Source: Endozoicomonas atrinae (GTDB taxonomy: Bacteria; Pseudomonadota; Gammaproteobacteria; Pseudomonadales; Endozoicomonadaceae). Taken from it: 64,000 nucleotides of DNA. Shown here one piece after another: positions 8,497 through 18,793 of this stretch. The position numbers and the translations under genes were made by a program. Every line of letters begins with the position of its first letter. The first letter of the stretch is position 1. The stretch is taken from NCBI RefSeq assembly GCF_001647025.1, contig NZ_LUKQ02000001.1, positions 57,489 through 121,488 of the forward strand, written 5' to 3'. The notes beneath the pieces were generated by a model. The model did not search any database and was not told the DNA's origin. It saw only the letters and a program-made list of their open reading frames with translations.

Positions 8497-9438
8497 TTAC
8501 TGAAACATTGCGCTGATGGATTCTGCATTACTGATTCTGCGCACAGACTCAGCCAGCAGAGGAGACATATCCAGCTGACGAATCTTGTCCAGAGCCTGGG
8601 CTGCTGGGCTCAGAGGAATGGTGTTAGTTACCACCAGTTCATCCAGCTGAGAGTTAGCTACATTTTCCAAAGCACGACCAGAGAGGATTGGATGTGTGCA
8701 GTATGCATAAACGGCCTTTGCACCCTTCTCTTTCAGGGCTGCGGCAGCCTGACACAGAGTACCGGCCGTATCCACCATATCATCAACAAGAATACAGGTG
8801 CGTCCAGAAACATCACCAATGATATTCATTACTTCACTCTTGTTGGCCTCTGGACGACGCTTGTCGATAATAGCCAGGTCTGAGTTCAGACGCTTGGCCA
8901 CGGCACGGGCACGAACCACACCACCATGATCTGGTGAAACCACCATGACATCGCTGTAATCACGACGCTCGATATCGTCCAGAAGGATTGGTGATCCATA
9001 GACGTTATCCACAGGAATATCAAAGAAGCCCTGAATCTGATCCGCATGCAGATCAACCGTCAAGACACGATCTATACCCACACCAGCAATCATATCCGCT
9101 ACAACTTTGGCGCTGATCGGTACACGACTGGAACGAGGACGACGATCCTGACGGGCATAACCAAAATATGGAAGAACTGCAGTAACACGAACCGCAGAAG
9201 AGCGGCGCATGGCATCCGCCATCACCAGCAGTTCCATCAGGTTATCGTTTGTTGGTGCACAGGTTGACTGGATGATGAATACATCCCGGCCACGGACATT
9301 TTCCTGAATTTCTACGGCGCACTCGCCATCACTGAAACGGCCAACGTAAGCCTTGCCAAGTGGGATATGCAGGTGATTGACAACTTTGTGAACCAAATCC
9401 GGATTTGAGTTGCCGGCAAACACCATCATTTTCGACAC
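8497..9438 (-). CDS. prs: Ribose-phosphate pyrophosphokinase
   Basis: PRPP synthetase makes 5-phosphoribosyl-1-pyrophosphate from ribose-5-phosphate and ATP for purine, pyrimidine, His, Trp and NAD synthesis. The 313-residue protein aligns with E. coli Prs (315 aa) throughout: FAGNSNPDL at the N-terminus, [24 protein letters not shown] in the flexible loop region, [18 protein letters not shown] for the cation/ATP site, and the PRPP-binding [11 protein letters not shown]. The start is GTG at 9438, with AAGG upstream, which keeps the alignment to the family N-terminus. It lies just downstream of tRNA-Gln and ispE, the ordinary gammaproteobacterial order. Confidence 0.97.
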   Translation of the reverse strand: MSKMMVFAGNSNPDLVHKVVNHLHIPLGKAYVGRFSDGECAVEIQENVRGRDVFIIQSTCAPTNDNLMELLVMADAMRRSSAVRVTAVLPYFGYARQDRRPRSSRVPISAKVVADMIAGVGIDRVLTVDLHADQIQGFFDIPVDNVYGSPILLDDIERRDYSDVMVVSPDHGGVVRARAVAKRLNSDLAIIDKRRPEANKSEVMNIIGDVSGRTCILVDDMVDTAGTLCQAAAALKEKGAKAVYAYCTHPILSGRALENVANSQLDELVVTNTIPLSPAAQALDKIRQLDMSPLLAESVRRISNAESISAMFQ

Positions 9439-9582
9439 GAGAAATTACCTTGCTTGGATACTGGGCGTAGGTGGAAAAATCGAGTAACTAGAGAGGGTTC
9501 AGACAGAGCGCTGCCTGAAAAATCAGCATAAATAGATGGCAGGAAACGACTTCCGGTACGATAGAGCACACGAACAAAATAC

Positions 9583-9657
9583 TGGCTGGGGTGGAGGGAT
9601 TCGAACCCCCGCATGTCAGGATCAAAACCTGATGCCTTACCGCTTGGCGACACCCCA
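9583..9657 (-). tRNA. tRNA-Gln (anticodon UUG)
   Basis: On the minus strand the 75-nt sequence folds as a full cloverleaf: acceptor TGGGGTG with CACCCCA, a D arm containing GCCAAGCGGTAAGGC, an anticodon arm TCAGG-TTTTGAT-CCTGA giving anticodon TTG, and a T arm with GGTTCGAATCC. The discriminator is G and the CCA end is encoded. It sits between ispE and prs, its conserved place in pseudomonads and relatives. Confidence 0.97.
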
Positions 9658-9728
9658 GTAAATCTCTTTATCAATCCGTGCACAATCCAGGCCGATTTAT
9701 CGTAGTTAACATCAAAGTTTTTGCAGAA

Positions 9729-10685
9729 TTACGCTGTAAGCGTAAAGCCTGCCTGCTGCAAAGCTGTATGCAGGGGCGAACGATTAATGCCGTGCGCCAC
9801 AAAGCTGTGTAGCTTTGATGTATCATCTGCAATCTCAGGACGAGTAACGCTGAGAGTCAGTTCAGCCTGAGCCGTTAACGCCTGTTCACGACTGGCAAAC
9901 CGGGCAAACACTGATGCCCCGGAACCACTCATCATGGCCCGTCCGATGCTCGAATCTGCGAGATTATCCAACAGAGAGAGCGTTTTATCAACCTCGGGAT
10001 ATAACGAACGGACCAGAGGTTCGAAATCATTTCGCCTCTGTTGCCCCTGATGGTTATCGAGAGCCTGAGCAAGAGCGGCCCCCTCCCGTTCAAGAACGTC
10101 GCGCACTCTAATCGGCAATGAATCTCTTGTCAAATCACTGTGGCCATACATCGCGGCGGTATTCACCTGTGCATTCGGAACCGCAATAAGGAACCAATCC
10201 TCCCGAAGCTCAATAGGAGTAAGAATCTCACCAACCCCTTCGGCAAAAGCGCTGTGCCCACGCACAAAAACCGGAACATCAGCCCCCAGTTTTAAACCGA
10301 GTGCCGCCAGCTGATCAAGGGTAAGGCTCAACCCCCATAAGGCATTAAGCCCTAGCAAAGTGGTCGCTGCATTGGAACTGCCACCTCCAACCCCCCCCCC
10401 CATGGGCAGCTGTTTATCCAGGCGTATCTTTGCCCCCTGCCGGCAACCGGTCTCCTGCTGAAGAAGGCGGGCGGCCTTAACAATTAGGTTATCTTCTGGC
10501 TCCACTCCTTCCAAGTCAGAAACCAGCTCAATACCTGAATCACTGCTGGCGATAGTGAGCTGATCACCAAAATCCAGAAACTGAAAAAGTGTTTGCAGGT
10601 TATGATAGCCATCAGGTCTGCGACCTGTGATATGCAGGAAAAGGTTCAACTTGGCCGGGGCTGGCAACACCAATTCTGTCAGCAT
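9729..10685 (-). CDS. ispE: 4-diphosphocytidyl-2-C-methyl-D-erythritol kinase
   Basis: IspE phosphorylates CDP-methylerythritol in the non-mevalonate isoprenoid pathway. This 318-residue GHMP kinase has the N-terminal LPAPAKLNLFLHITGRRPDGYH, the ATP-binding glycine-rich loop PMGGGVGGGSSNAA and the C-terminal MSGSGASVFA motif. It is somewhat longer than E. coli IspE (283 aa), mostly at the C-terminus. It is preceded on the same strand by lolB with a 199-bp gap and followed by tRNA-Gln and prs. The lolB-ispE-tRNA-prs order matches related genomes. Confidence 0.95.
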   Translation of the reverse strand: MLTELVLPAPAKLNLFLHITGRRPDGYHNLQTLFQFLDFGDQLTIASSDSGIELVSDLEGVEPEDNLIVKAARLLQQETGCRQGAKIRLDKQLPMGGGVGGGSSNAATTLLGLNALWGLSLTLDQLAALGLKLGADVPVFVRGHSAFAEGVGEILTPIELREDWFLIAVPNAQVNTAAMYGHSDLTRDSLPIRVRDVLEREGAALAQALDNHQGQQRRNDFEPLVRSLYPEVDKTLSLLDNLADSSIGRAMMSGSGASVFARFASREQALTAQAELTLSVTRPEIADDTSKLHSFVAHGINRSPLHTALQQAGFTLTA

Positions 10686-10884
10686 CCAGAAGACTCCAGA
10701 AAAATGTTTTTACGCTAAAAAAGCCTGTAATAATGATTCGCAATATTCTGTCAGAACAAAACATTTGCTCATGACGAGCTCTCTAAAATTCATTCCGAAA
10801 TATCACCTGAAGAAAAAGCACTCAAGTCGGGGCTACCGGAAATAGCACCCAGATATGCCGAAGCCACAACAAAACATTAACGCC

Positions 10885-11508
10885 CTAGTATTTCCAGCTA
10901 TTTACCATAAGGGTCAGGCGGACTTCGCCATGCGTTACCGTCAACCTAGCAGGCAAACGCGATGACTGGCTCAACCCATACTGTTGATAAGCAACCGTCC
11001 AGCCCTGCTGTTCAATTTTTTCAGGGTACCCCTGATTATTCAGCTGGATTCTGGCGTCATTACCAGGAGCCGGAAGCCCCCTGACCCAATACCTTAGATT
11101 ACTGACTGGAAACTGCCACCCGGTCAGGGAATAAAGCAGCATTTCAGGTGACGGCCCATAACGGGTTTCATCGGACGTGGATACCGACACTCCCTGACGA
11201 TTTCCAGAAACACGGGCAACCGTCACACCAAAAGGGCCATCCAGAAACAGCTTGTATTCATCCGCACGCTGTCGCCAATCAAGCGACATGGTGCCGGATC
11301 GCCCCGGAACCCTCATGTTAAGGCGCCCTGCTATCTCCCAGGACTTAATCTGCCCCAGCCGCTCCTGATGTCGCTGCCAGCGCTGTTCTTTCTCTTCATC
11401 ACTAACCTGCCTGCCCGAGTCAATCGTTCGGGAAGCACAGCCGGAAAGGATGAAAAAGCATAGAACCAGTAAAACTCTTAAACCAGAAAAGTATTTATCA
11501 ATACCCAT
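10885..11508 (-). CDS. lolB: Outer membrane lipoprotein receptor LolB
   Basis: LolB accepts lipoproteins from periplasmic LolA and inserts them in the outer membrane. The protein has a signal peptide with lipobox LSGC (Cys24 from the ATG at 11508) and the LolB pattern WEIAGRLNMRVPGRSGTMSLDWRQ, then VTVARVSGNRQGV and LLYSLTGWQFPVSNLRYWVRG. The start is uncertain: TTG and GTG codons lie 5 and 4 codons further upstream and no candidate has a well spaced binding site. The length of about 207 residues fits the family. It lies in the conserved TPR-lolB-ispE order. Confidence 0.9.
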   Translation of the reverse strand: MGIDKYFSGLRVLLVLCFFILSGCASRTIDSGRQVSDEEKEQRWQRHQERLGQIKSWEIAGRLNMRVPGRSGTMSLDWRQRADEYKLFLDGPFGVTVARVSGNRQGVSVSTSDETRYGPSPEMLLYSLTGWQFPVSNLRYWVRGLPAPGNDARIQLNNQGYPEKIEQQGWTVAYQQYGLSQSSRLPARLTVTHGEVRLTLMVNSWKY

Positions 11509-11601
11509 TCCTATACACACCAAACTGTTTTATGCGTAGATCGCACAACCCTCGTCATGAATATAACCACTGAAGGCTCGACATTTACTTTTTGAAAAAA
11601 A

Positions 11602-13431
11602 TCACTGTGCAGTACTGAGCGTTTCTGCCTGGCTCTTGGAGTCAGCTCCTGAAAGCCGACCCATTGTATCCTTTAAAATCTGACTATCAGGACTTTTCTT
11701 CAGCGCTTCCGCCCATAGAGATCTGGCAGCATCTTTCTCACCTTTTACCCAGAGCACCTCACCCAAGTGAGCAGCAATCTCAGCATCAGGAAACTGGCTG
11801 TACGCCATTCTTAAATATTTCTCTGCCTGATCGAGGTTTCCGAGGCGGAACTGCACCCATCCCATACTGTCCAGAATCGCCGGATCCTCGCTGTTCAAAT
11901 CATAAGCCTGCAAAATAAGTGCTTCAGCTTCTTTAAAGCGGTCGGTTCGATCAGCAAGAGTGTACCCCAGAGCATTCAATGCAGCAGCATTATCAGGATC
12001 AAACTCCAGAATAGAACGCAAGTCTTTCTCCAAACCTTTCAGGTCATCCAGCTTTTCATAAACCATTGCTCTTGAATAAAGAAGGTTTACCGATTCGGGG
12101 TTTGTTTTAAGCGCCCGTTCAAACAATATCAACGCTTTGCCCAGCTGACGATCATTAACCAGAAGCTCCCCCTCCAGCAAGAAAAGCGATTCCATTCGTG
12201 CAGGGTGACGATTTCTTGCCTCCCCTATATGGGTCAGCGCCTCTTCCAGTTTATTCTGCTCAACCAGCATCTGGGTCAATGCCACCTGGGCCGCCATAAA
12301 CTCCTTTCCAGGACCGACAGAAAGATAATGTTCTTTTGCTGAAGAGTACTTTTGCTGCTTCTCACTCAAACGTCCAAGATAGTAGTGAGCTGTATTGTTC
12401 CGCTCACCAAGGGCCAGCAGCTGCTCAAAGTACCGCCCGGCTTCCTGCTCCAAACCATTTTCCAATGTGATAAGCGCCAGAGACAATACAATATCACTCT
12501 CCCCGGGAGCCCTCTCAAGCAGAATTTCAAACTGCTTCTTTGCCAGGTCGAGCTTACCTGCATGAACGAGAACTCTGCCATATAACAATCGAAGGCGGTT
12601 TTTATCAGGGTGACGCTGAACCGCTTCAGCAAGCATAACTTCAGCTTCAGCATCCCGCTTCAATTTGTTTAAAGCCCGGCCCTTTACCATCATGGCAGGT
12701 ACAAATCCGCGATCCTGCCTAAGGAGCTCATTTGCAAGAGCAAGCGCTGATTCAAACTCACCGCTCTGCTGAAGCAGAATAGCCTTACCCAGCTTCAGTA
12801 CACGATAATCCGGGTAAGCCTGAGACAATTTGTCAAACTGACGAATAAGTTCAAGCTGGCTATCTTTAGCCACCTTCCCCTGGGCGTTGCCAGCTGCACT
12901 GGCAAGTACGTCAAAGGCAGGACTCCCCCCCAGGGAAAGCTGCTGGCTCATCTGGGCAAAGGCCCTGTCATACTGACCGGCATACACCAACTCAAGCGCA
13001 GACCCATGAAGTGCATCCAGGTTTTCCGGCTGAAGTTCAACCCAAAGTAATGAAGCATCCAGCGCGGCCTGTCGTGCCCCTACATAAACCGCAACCTGAT
13101 AGGCTCTCTGAGCCACGCCGATATCTCTTGTTTTGTGCGCCTGCTTCAAATAATTACCCAGCGCCAGGTCGTAGCGCTGACGCTGGCCACCAACCTCTGC
13201 CACCAGCAAATCATAAAGCGTCTCCGCCTCAAAAGGGGTAACAAGCTCATCAGCCCGAGCCTGTGACTGGCCATCCGTTGAGCTTGCAGCATTACTATCA
13301 ACCTGCTGAACATTCTGACTGGCACAACCCGCTAGAAAAGCAACAAAAACAAGAATCAACGGTTTACTGCATTTTCTGAAAACCTCAGCCCCATTGATGA
13401 AATATTCAGCCCTGGCAATCATTCTAATCAT
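11602..13431 (-). CDS. TPR-repeat lipoprotein upstream of lolB
   Basis: A 609-residue protein with a lipobox (FLAGC, Cys36 from the chosen start) and a chain of tetratricopeptide repeats that fills most of the mature part, for example in NTAHYYLGRLSEKQQKYSSA and AALNALGYTLADRTDRFKEA. The N-terminal part is alpha-helical and Gln/Ala-rich. It corresponds to the conserved TPR protein found upstream of lolB in Pseudomonas and related genera, thought to sit on the inner leaflet of the outer membrane, though its exact role is not settled. The start at 13431 is preferred over 13476 because it has GGGGAAAGGG upstream and avoids a basic extension. It is divergent from hemA. Confidence 0.85.
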   Translation of the reverse strand: MIRMIARAEYFINGAEVFRKCSKPLILVFVAFLAGCASQNVQQVDSNAASSTDGQSQARADELVTPFEAETLYDLLVAEVGGQRQRYDLALGNYLKQAHKTRDIGVAQRAYQVAVYVGARQAALDASLLWVELQPENLDALHGSALELVYAGQYDRAFAQMSQQLSLGGSPAFDVLASAAGNAQGKVAKDSQLELIRQFDKLSQAYPDYRVLKLGKAILLQQSGEFESALALANELLRQDRGFVPAMMVKGRALNKLKRDAEAEVMLAEAVQRHPDKNRLRLLYGRVLVHAGKLDLAKKQFEILLERAPGESDIVLSLALITLENGLEQEAGRYFEQLLALGERNNTAHYYLGRLSEKQQKYSSAKEHYLSVGPGKEFMAAQVALTQMLVEQNKLEEALTHIGEARNRHPARMESLFLLEGELLVNDRQLGKALILFERALKTNPESVNLLYSRAMVYEKLDDLKGLEKDLRSILEFDPDNAAALNALGYTLADRTDRFKEAEALILQAYDLNSEDPAILDSMGWVQFRLGNLDQAEKYLRMAYSQFPDAEIAAHLGEVLWVKGEKDAARSLWAEALKKSPDSQILKDTMGRLSGADSKSQAETLSTAQ

Positions 13432-14063
13432 GGATGGTATGCCCTTTCCCCTAATTCTGGTTGATATACCCGTCACATTTAACGCTGTTACTTTGCCGGC
13501 TACATCTACTCACTGATAGCAGCGTAGCAACTTCAAGCCCTTCAGGTATAGAAGCAGTCGCCCTTTGGATTTATTCCTGTCGACAAGCAAACACAGCTCT
13601 CCGCACCAAGAACAGCCCTCTCATCAAAGACCAGCAAACTGTGCAAAATATCCATTAAAAAACGTGAAGAGAGTTTGCAGTTACACGCTTTCCATTGCAG
13701 AATTGATCGGCCGAAACACCCATCAATCCAGCAACCCCATAAAGATTCTCACTCCTGACTGCGGCCTGAGTCTGAATCTGATAGCTGCGATTGAGGTATC
13801 GGATATGGTCATAAGCCAGAAAAAACATAAGCAGGATTTGCAGAACGCTCCAGCAATCAAGAGCTTTCCTGAAAGAAAGCCTTAAGCGGAAAATGTCAGG
13901 CAGTACCCACGTTGAACCGGGCATACTCCTCTGAAAGCATTTTCAAATTAAAAATTGAGCTACATAACGCCCCGTCCATATAGCATCGAATGCTGCATAA
14001 TACGGGTACTGATATGTCAGCCAATCTATAGTAGCAGTGAACCAGGACAGCAACAGAGGTCTG
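13432..14063. other. Divergent intergenic region between the TPR lipoprotein gene and hemA
   Basis: About 630 bp that must carry promoters in both directions. Short open frames occur on both strands but none has a binding site and recognisable family features together. I see no repeat, RNA gene or clear operator. Confidence 0.5.
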
Positions 14064-15368
14064 ATGGGGTATATTACCGCCGGTATCAATCACAGGACAG
14101 CACCAATCACATTGAGGGAACAGGTTGCCTTTGCTGCTGACCAGCTGTCCGATGCACTTCAAAGCGCCAGGATCCACACTGGCATTGAAGAAATTGCCAT
14201 TCTGTCTACCTGCAACCGTACCGAAATCTACTGTGCTATCCACAGTTCCGAGTCTGAAGCGGCCAGACTTTGCTATGAAAGACTGATTGACTGGCTGACC
14301 AGCTATCATCAGACCAACTGTAAATTACTGACAGAACACAGCTACCTTTTCCATGATGAAGCAGCAGTGCGCCATTTGATGCGTGTTGCCTGTGGGCTTG
14401 ACTCGATGGTTCTCGGCGAACCCCAGATTTTGGGACAGTTAAAATCTGCTTACGCCAGCGCACAGGAAGCAGACACTGCCGGCCCAGGCCTGAATCGATT
14501 ATTTCAGCACAGCTTTACCACGGCCAAACAGATTCGGACAGAAACCGCTATCAACGAGCAGCCAGTCTCCGTAGCCTATGCCGCTACCCGACTGGCAAAG
14601 CAGATTTTTTCCGATCTCAGCGAAAATACGGCATTATTAATCGGGGCTGGCGAAACCATTGAGCTGACCGCACGACACCTTTGCCAGCAAGGTGTTGCCA
14701 ACATTATCGTGGCCAACCGTACCCTGGAGCGGGCCCAGCGCTTAACGGATATTTTTGGCGGAAAGCCTGTCCTACTCTCGGATTTACCCCAAATACTGCA
14801 TGAAAGCGATATTGTTATCAGTTCCACCGCCAGCCCTGTACCGGTGCTCGGCAAAGGCGCTGTTGAAAAGGCACTGAAGCAGAGAAAACACAAACCAATG
14901 TTTATGGTGGATATTGCGGTTCCCCGGGACATTGAACCGGAAGTAAGTGAGCTGGCTGATGTTTTTCTCTACACTGTTGATGACTTGCAGGATGTGATTG
15001 AAGACAATCTGCAACAGCGAAAAGATGCTGCCCAACAGGCTGAACGCATGATTGAGGCTGACACCTTTGAATTCATGACTCGCCTGCGCGCTCTGGATGC
15101 CGTCAGTCTTTTGCGCAACTATCGCCAGAGCACAGAGGCGATAAGAGATCTGGAGCTTGAGAAAGCACTGCAATGGCTGGCCAGAGGAGCCAGACCGGAA
15201 GAAGTACTTCAGCAATTTGCTCGCTCTCTGACCAACAAACTGATGCACCACCCCAGTGTACAGCTGAAAAGCGCTGCCGCAAAAGGGCAGCAGGAAAAGC
15301 TGGAGTGGGCAGAGAAACTTCTGGGCCTGAACTCCAGTCGTAAAACTGATTCAACTCAGGATGCCTGA
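14064..15368 (+). CDS. hemA: Glutamyl-tRNA reductase
   Basis: HemA reduces Glu-tRNA to glutamate-1-semialdehyde, the first committed step of tetrapyrrole synthesis. The protein (434 aa from the ATG at 14064, which has AGAGG upstream and restores the family N-terminus [17 protein letters not shown]) carries the catalytic Cys50 in [11 protein letters not shown], the tRNA-binding [15 protein letters not shown], and the NADPH domain [16 protein letters not shown]. The frame opens 9 codons earlier without family support. It heads a plus-strand group hemA-prfA-prmC, the standard order in gammaproteobacteria. Confidence 0.96.
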   Translation: MGYITAGINHRTAPITLREQVAFAADQLSDALQSARIHTGIEEIAILSTCNRTEIYCAIHSSESEAARLCYERLIDWLTSYHQTNCKLLTEHSYLFHDEAAVRHLMRVACGLDSMVLGEPQILGQLKSAYASAQEADTAGPGLNRLFQHSFTTAKQIRTETAINEQPVSVAYAATRLAKQIFSDLSENTALLIGAGETIELTARHLCQQGVANIIVANRTLERAQRLTDIFGGKPVLLSDLPQILHESDIVISSTASPVPVLGKGAVEKALKQRKHKPMFMVDIAVPRDIEPEVSELADVFLYTVDDLQDVIEDNLQQRKDAAQQAERMIEADTFEFMTRLRALDAVSLLRNYRQSTEAIRDLELEKALQWLARGARPEEVLQQFARSLTNKLMHHPSVQLKSAAAKGQQEKLEWAEKLLGLNSSRKTDSTQDA

Positions 15369-15413
15369 TGGTATTCTGAATCCACCCCTTTATAGACACC
15401 TTTTGCAGACATC

Positions 15414-16499
15414 ATGAAAGAGTCCATTCTCGTCAAACTGGAAAACCTCGGTGAGCGCTTCGAAGAGCTTTCAGCACTGTTGAGTGACCCAGGAGTTATT
15501 GGTAACCAGGATCAGTTTCGCAAGTTCTCCCAGGAATACGCTGAACTGGAACCGGTAGTTAAAGCCTACAAAGAGTATGACCAGCTACTCAGCGACAAAG
15601 CCGAAGCAGAAGCCATGATGGCAGAAGGTGACCCGGACATGGCGGAACTGGCTCGCGAGGAACTGGCCAGTTGTGAAGAGCAACTGCCAGAGATGGAAAA
15701 GAACCTCGAAGTTCTGCTGTTGCCCAAAGACCCACGGGACGGTCTGAACACCTTCCTGGAAATTCGTGCAGGAACCGGCGGTGATGAAGCGGCCATTTTC
15801 GCTGGTGACCTTTTCAGAATGTACTCCAGATACGCTGAAAAACGTGGCTGGCGAATTGAGGTTATCAGTGCAAGCGATGGAGAGCATGGTGGCTACAAAG
15901 AGATAATCACCCGTGTTATTGGCAGCGATGTCTACGGTCGAATGAAGTTTGAGTCCGGCGCTCATCGCGTACAGCGCGTGCCTGAGACTGAATCCCAGGG
16001 AAGAATCCATACCTCTGCCTGCACCGTTGCCGTGATGCCAGAACCTGATGAACAACAGGCTATTGAGATCCGCAAGGAAGACCTGAGAATCGATACCTAC
16101 CGCTCATCTGGCGCTGGTGGCCAGCACGTCAACACGACCGATTCAGCCATTCGCATCACCCACCTGCCAACCGGCATTGTGGTTGAATGTCAGGACGAAC
16201 GCTCACAACACAAGAATAAGGCCAAAGCAATGACCTGGCTGGCAGCCAAACTTCAGGATGCCCAGGATTCAGCTGCAGCAAAAGAAATCAGCGATACCCG
16301 TAAAAGTCTGGTCGGCAGTGGTGACCGCTCTGAACGGATTCGCACCTATAACTATCCACAGGGAAGGGTTACTGACCATCGTATTAACCTTACCCTCTAT
16401 AAACTGCCAGAAATTGTTGAAGGCGAACTGGATCCGGTGATCGACCCTCTGCTTCAGGAACATCAGGCTGAGCTATTGGCCAGCCTGGCTGGTGAGTAA
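15414..16499 (+). CDS. prfA: Peptide chain release factor 1
   Basis: RF1 recognises UAA and UAG stop codons in the ribosomal A site and triggers peptide release. At 361 residues it is full length. The GGQ motif is at residues 235-237 in [15 protein letters not shown]; its Gln is the methylation target of PrmC, encoded next. The tripeptide anticodon appears as PET in [10 protein letters not shown], an accepted variant of P-x-T. The C-terminal [18 protein letters not shown] is also conserved. The gene starts 45 bp after hemA and ends 3 bp before prmC, so it is in one operon with them. Confidence 0.97.
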   Translation: MKESILVKLENLGERFEELSALLSDPGVIGNQDQFRKFSQEYAELEPVVKAYKEYDQLLSDKAEAEAMMAEGDPDMAELAREELASCEEQLPEMEKNLEVLLLPKDPRDGLNTFLEIRAGTGGDEAAIFAGDLFRMYSRYAEKRGWRIEVISASDGEHGGYKEIITRVIGSDVYGRMKFESGAHRVQRVPETESQGRIHTSACTVAVMPEPDEQQAIEIRKEDLRIDTYRSSGAGGQHVNTTDSAIRITHLPTGIVVECQDERSQHKNKAKAMTWLAAKLQDAQDSAAAKEISDTRKSLVGSGDRSERIRTYNYPQGRVTDHRINLTLYKLPEIVEGELDPVIDPLLQEHQAELLASLAGE

Positions 16500-16502
16500 G
16501 TC

Positions 16503-17378
16503 ATGAGCAGCTCCCGAATAGACACCTCTCTGGCAGAAGCATCCCGCATGCTTTCTGCCAGTCCTACCCCACGGCTTGATGCAGAGCTACTGCTGGCTCA
16601 TATTCTGGACAAGCCACGAAGTTATTTTTTCACCTGGCCTGAAGCCCTTCTAACCAGTGAGCAGATGGACAGTTTTTTTAAGCTCATTGATCAACGAAAA
16701 GCAGGACACCCCGTAGCCTATCTGACCGGACAGCGCGAATTCTGGAGCCTTCAGCTAAAAGTGAGCAAAGCCACCCTGATCCCAAGGCCAGACACCGAGC
16801 TTCTGGTTGAACTGGCACTGGGTCTAGCACTCAATCTAGAGATTGCACCTCATCAAAACACCAAGCCAAAAACCAAAGTTGCTGACCTGGGAACCGGTAC
16901 CGGTGCAATAGCCCTCGCCCTGGCAAAGGAAAGGCCTGACTGGGAAGTAACTGCGATCGATAAAAGCCCGGACGCCCTTGCTGTTGCCTCAGAAAACGCG
17001 GTTATCAATGGTATCGGCAACACGGTATTTATCGAGGGATCATGGTGCTCACCGCTGGCGAAAAGCTCAATGGACATGATCGTCAGCAACCCTCCCTACA
17101 TTCGCAGCAATGACCCGCATCTGAAAGAAGGTGACGTCCGTTACGAACCCCTTTCAGCGCTGGTCTCCGGAGTTGATGGACTGGACGATATCCGTGATAT
17201 TGCCGAGCAATCACTGCAAAGCCTGAAGCCTGGAGGGTGGGTTCTGCTAGAACACGGTTATGACCAGGGCAGCCCCGTCCAGACAATCCTTTCTCAGGCA
17301 GGCTTCACTCAAATTCGTACAGAAACTGATCTGGCCGGTCATGACCGCGTGACCCTTGCCCGCAAACCTGCTGCCTGA
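16503..17378 (+). CDS. prmC: Release factor glutamine methyltransferase
   Basis: PrmC uses S-adenosylmethionine to methylate the Gln of the GGQ motif in release factors. The 291-residue protein has an N-terminal helical domain, the SAM-binding VADLGTGTGAIALALA and the catalytic NPPY at residues 196-199 in MIVSNPPYIRS. The C-terminal part includes GGWVLLEHGYDQG, as in the family. Its start lies 3 bp after the prfA stop, so enzyme and substrate are coexpressed. An insertion of about 10 residues between the N-domain and motif I is a minor difference from E. coli PrmC (277 aa). Confidence 0.96.
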   Translation: MSSSRIDTSLAEASRMLSASPTPRLDAELLLAHILDKPRSYFFTWPEALLTSEQMDSFFKLIDQRKAGHPVAYLTGQREFWSLQLKVSKATLIPRPDTELLVELALGLALNLEIAPHQNTKPKTKVADLGTGTGAIALALAKERPDWEVTAIDKSPDALAVASENAVINGIGNTVFIEGSWCSPLAKSSMDMIVSNPPYIRSNDPHLKEGDVRYEPLSALVSGVDGLDDIRDIAEQSLQSLKPGGWVLLEHGYDQGSPVQTILSQAGFTQIRTETDLAGHDRVTLARKPAA

Positions 17379-17525
17379 AATACCAATACCACTACAGGCT
17401 TACTCCACACTGCCGTCATAAGTAATAGCCCTAAATACCAAGCGGCATTCAGTGCATATAAACTGGATGCCATTTTTTGCCCACTATGCCAACGTATACT
17501 TTTTAATCAAAAACAGGCATAAAAT

Positions 17526-17586
17526 TCTTACGGGCACACTAGTGTAATTGATGGGCTTCGGGCGGTTAGCTACGGGCACTTGGAGA
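17526..17586 (+). promoter_or_regulatory. Structured leader of nhaA, candidate cation riboswitch (nhaA-I-like)
   Basis: Between a plain upstream stretch and the nhaA ATG lies a G-rich block with the 10-bp palindrome ACACTAGTGT (17536-17545), a small GCTTCGGGC hairpin and two near copies of TACGGGCAC (17529-17537 and 17571-17579), ending at the GGAG binding site. The block directly abuts the start of a Na+/H+ antiporter gene. From memory, a conserved RNA called nhaA-I, later assigned as a lithium/sodium-sensing riboswitch class, occurs in this position; I cannot verify a consensus match by eye. The position and compact structure are seen; the class is inference. Confidence 0.45.
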
Positions 17587-17590
17587 AAAC

Positions 17591-18766
17591 ATGTTTGCCA
17601 GACGATTTCATAGCTTTTTGCAGCAGGACTACGCCATTGGTGTACTGCTTTTTATCGCCTCGGCACTGGCGATGCTTGCTGCCAATACTTTTTTTGCAGA
17701 GTATTACGACTTACTGCTATCAACCCCTATCCGTTTTACCGTAGGCCCCCTGGACATCCACAAACCACTGTTACTGTGGATCAATGATGGCCTGATGGCA
17801 GTATTCTTTCTTTTGATCGGCCTCGAAGTCAAACAGGAAGTTCTTGCAGGGGAACTCAGCACTCCGGCTCAGGTTATGCTGCCAGGCATTGGCGCCATCG
17901 GCGGAATGCTGGTACCAGCTCTATTCTATGTGGCTTTCAATTACTCAGACCCCACTGCTATTAAGGGCTGGGCAATACCCGCCGCGACAGACATTGCGTT
18001 TGCCGTAGGTATTCTTGCCCTACTAGGTAAACGTGCACCCGCATCACTGATGACATTCCTTCTGGCTCTGGCCATCATTGATGACCTTGGCGCTATTATT
18101 ATCATTGCCATTTTCTACACTGAAGACCTGTCCCTGATGTCAATGGGCATTGCCTCTGTCTTACTCGCAATCCTGGCTTTCTTCAACTATCGAGGCATTA
18201 CCAGGATCGGGCCTTATATGGTTGTGGGCACACTCCTCTGGATCTGCGTATTAAAGTCAGGTGTTCACGCTACGCTGGCTGGCGTACTTCTGGCGTTTAC
18301 CATTCCACTGAAAGCGGTTGATCGTAGAGGCCGATCCCCACTGAAAGCCCTGCAGCATAACCTGCACAGCAGTGTTCATTATGTGATCTTGCCTATTTTT
18401 GCGTTTGCCAATGCAGGCCTTGAACTGAATGCTGAACAGATCAGAAGCCTGTTCACCCCAATCCCCCTGGGGATTGTAACCGGCCTCTTCCTGGGCAAAC
18501 AGATTGGTGTGTTCAGCTTCTGCTGGCTGGCCGTTAAATCGGGACTGGCAAAACTACCCACCGGAGCCAACTGGATCCAGATGTACGGCCTCTCCATACT
18601 CTGTGGCATTGGTTTTACCATGAGCCTGTTTATCAGCTCACTGGCCTTTGAAGATGTGAATACCAGCTACCTGATCTCAGATCGTATCGGTGTACTGACC
18701 GGCTCCATACTCTCTGCCATCTTCGGCTTTGCCACTCTTTACTGGGCTGGACGCAAACAGGCCTGA
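17591..18766 (+). CDS. nhaA: Na+/H+ antiporter NhaA
   Basis: NhaA exports Na+ (or Li+) in exchange for two protons across the inner membrane. At 391 residues it matches E. coli NhaA (388 aa) in full. The essential neighbouring aspartates are D164 and D165 in LAIIDDLGAIIIIA. Other conserved segments are INDGLMAVFFLLIGLEVKQE, PAATDIAFAVGILALLG and CGIGFTMSLFISSLAF. The start has GGAG 7 bp upstream, at the end of a structured leader that may sense cations. It stands alone between prmC and hemH. A marine lifestyle is consistent with it, but the family is widespread. Confidence 0.97.
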   Translation: MFARRFHSFLQQDYAIGVLLFIASALAMLAANTFFAEYYDLLLSTPIRFTVGPLDIHKPLLLWINDGLMAVFFLLIGLEVKQEVLAGELSTPAQVMLPGIGAIGGMLVPALFYVAFNYSDPTAIKGWAIPAATDIAFAVGILALLGKRAPASLMTFLLALAIIDDLGAIIIIAIFYTEDLSLMSMGIASVLLAILAFFNYRGITRIGPYMVVGTLLWICVLKSGVHATLAGVLLAFTIPLKAVDRRGRSPLKALQHNLHSSVHYVILPIFAFANAGLELNAEQIRSLFTPIPLGIVTGLFLGKQIGVFSFCWLAVKSGLAKLPTGANWIQMYGLSILCGIGFTMSLFISSLAFEDVNTSYLISDRIGVLTGSILSAIFGFATLYWAGRKQA

Positions 18767-18775
18767 TTTTTTCCT

Positions 18776-18793
18776 GGCCTCTGTTTAGAGGCC
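18776..18793 (+). terminator. Hairpin after nhaA
   Basis: GGCCTC and GAGGCC form a 6-bp GC-rich stem around a 6-nt loop, 9 bp after the nhaA stop. A T-run lies before rather than after it, so its terminator function is only probable. Confidence 0.4.

Noticed and set aside
9426-9683. Minus-strand frame across the tRNA-Gln gene
   Set aside because: Covers the tRNA and the prs leader; explained by them.
13565-13885. Short frames in the hemA upstream gap
   Set aside because: No binding site, no motif, frames on both strands of similar length; treated as noise.
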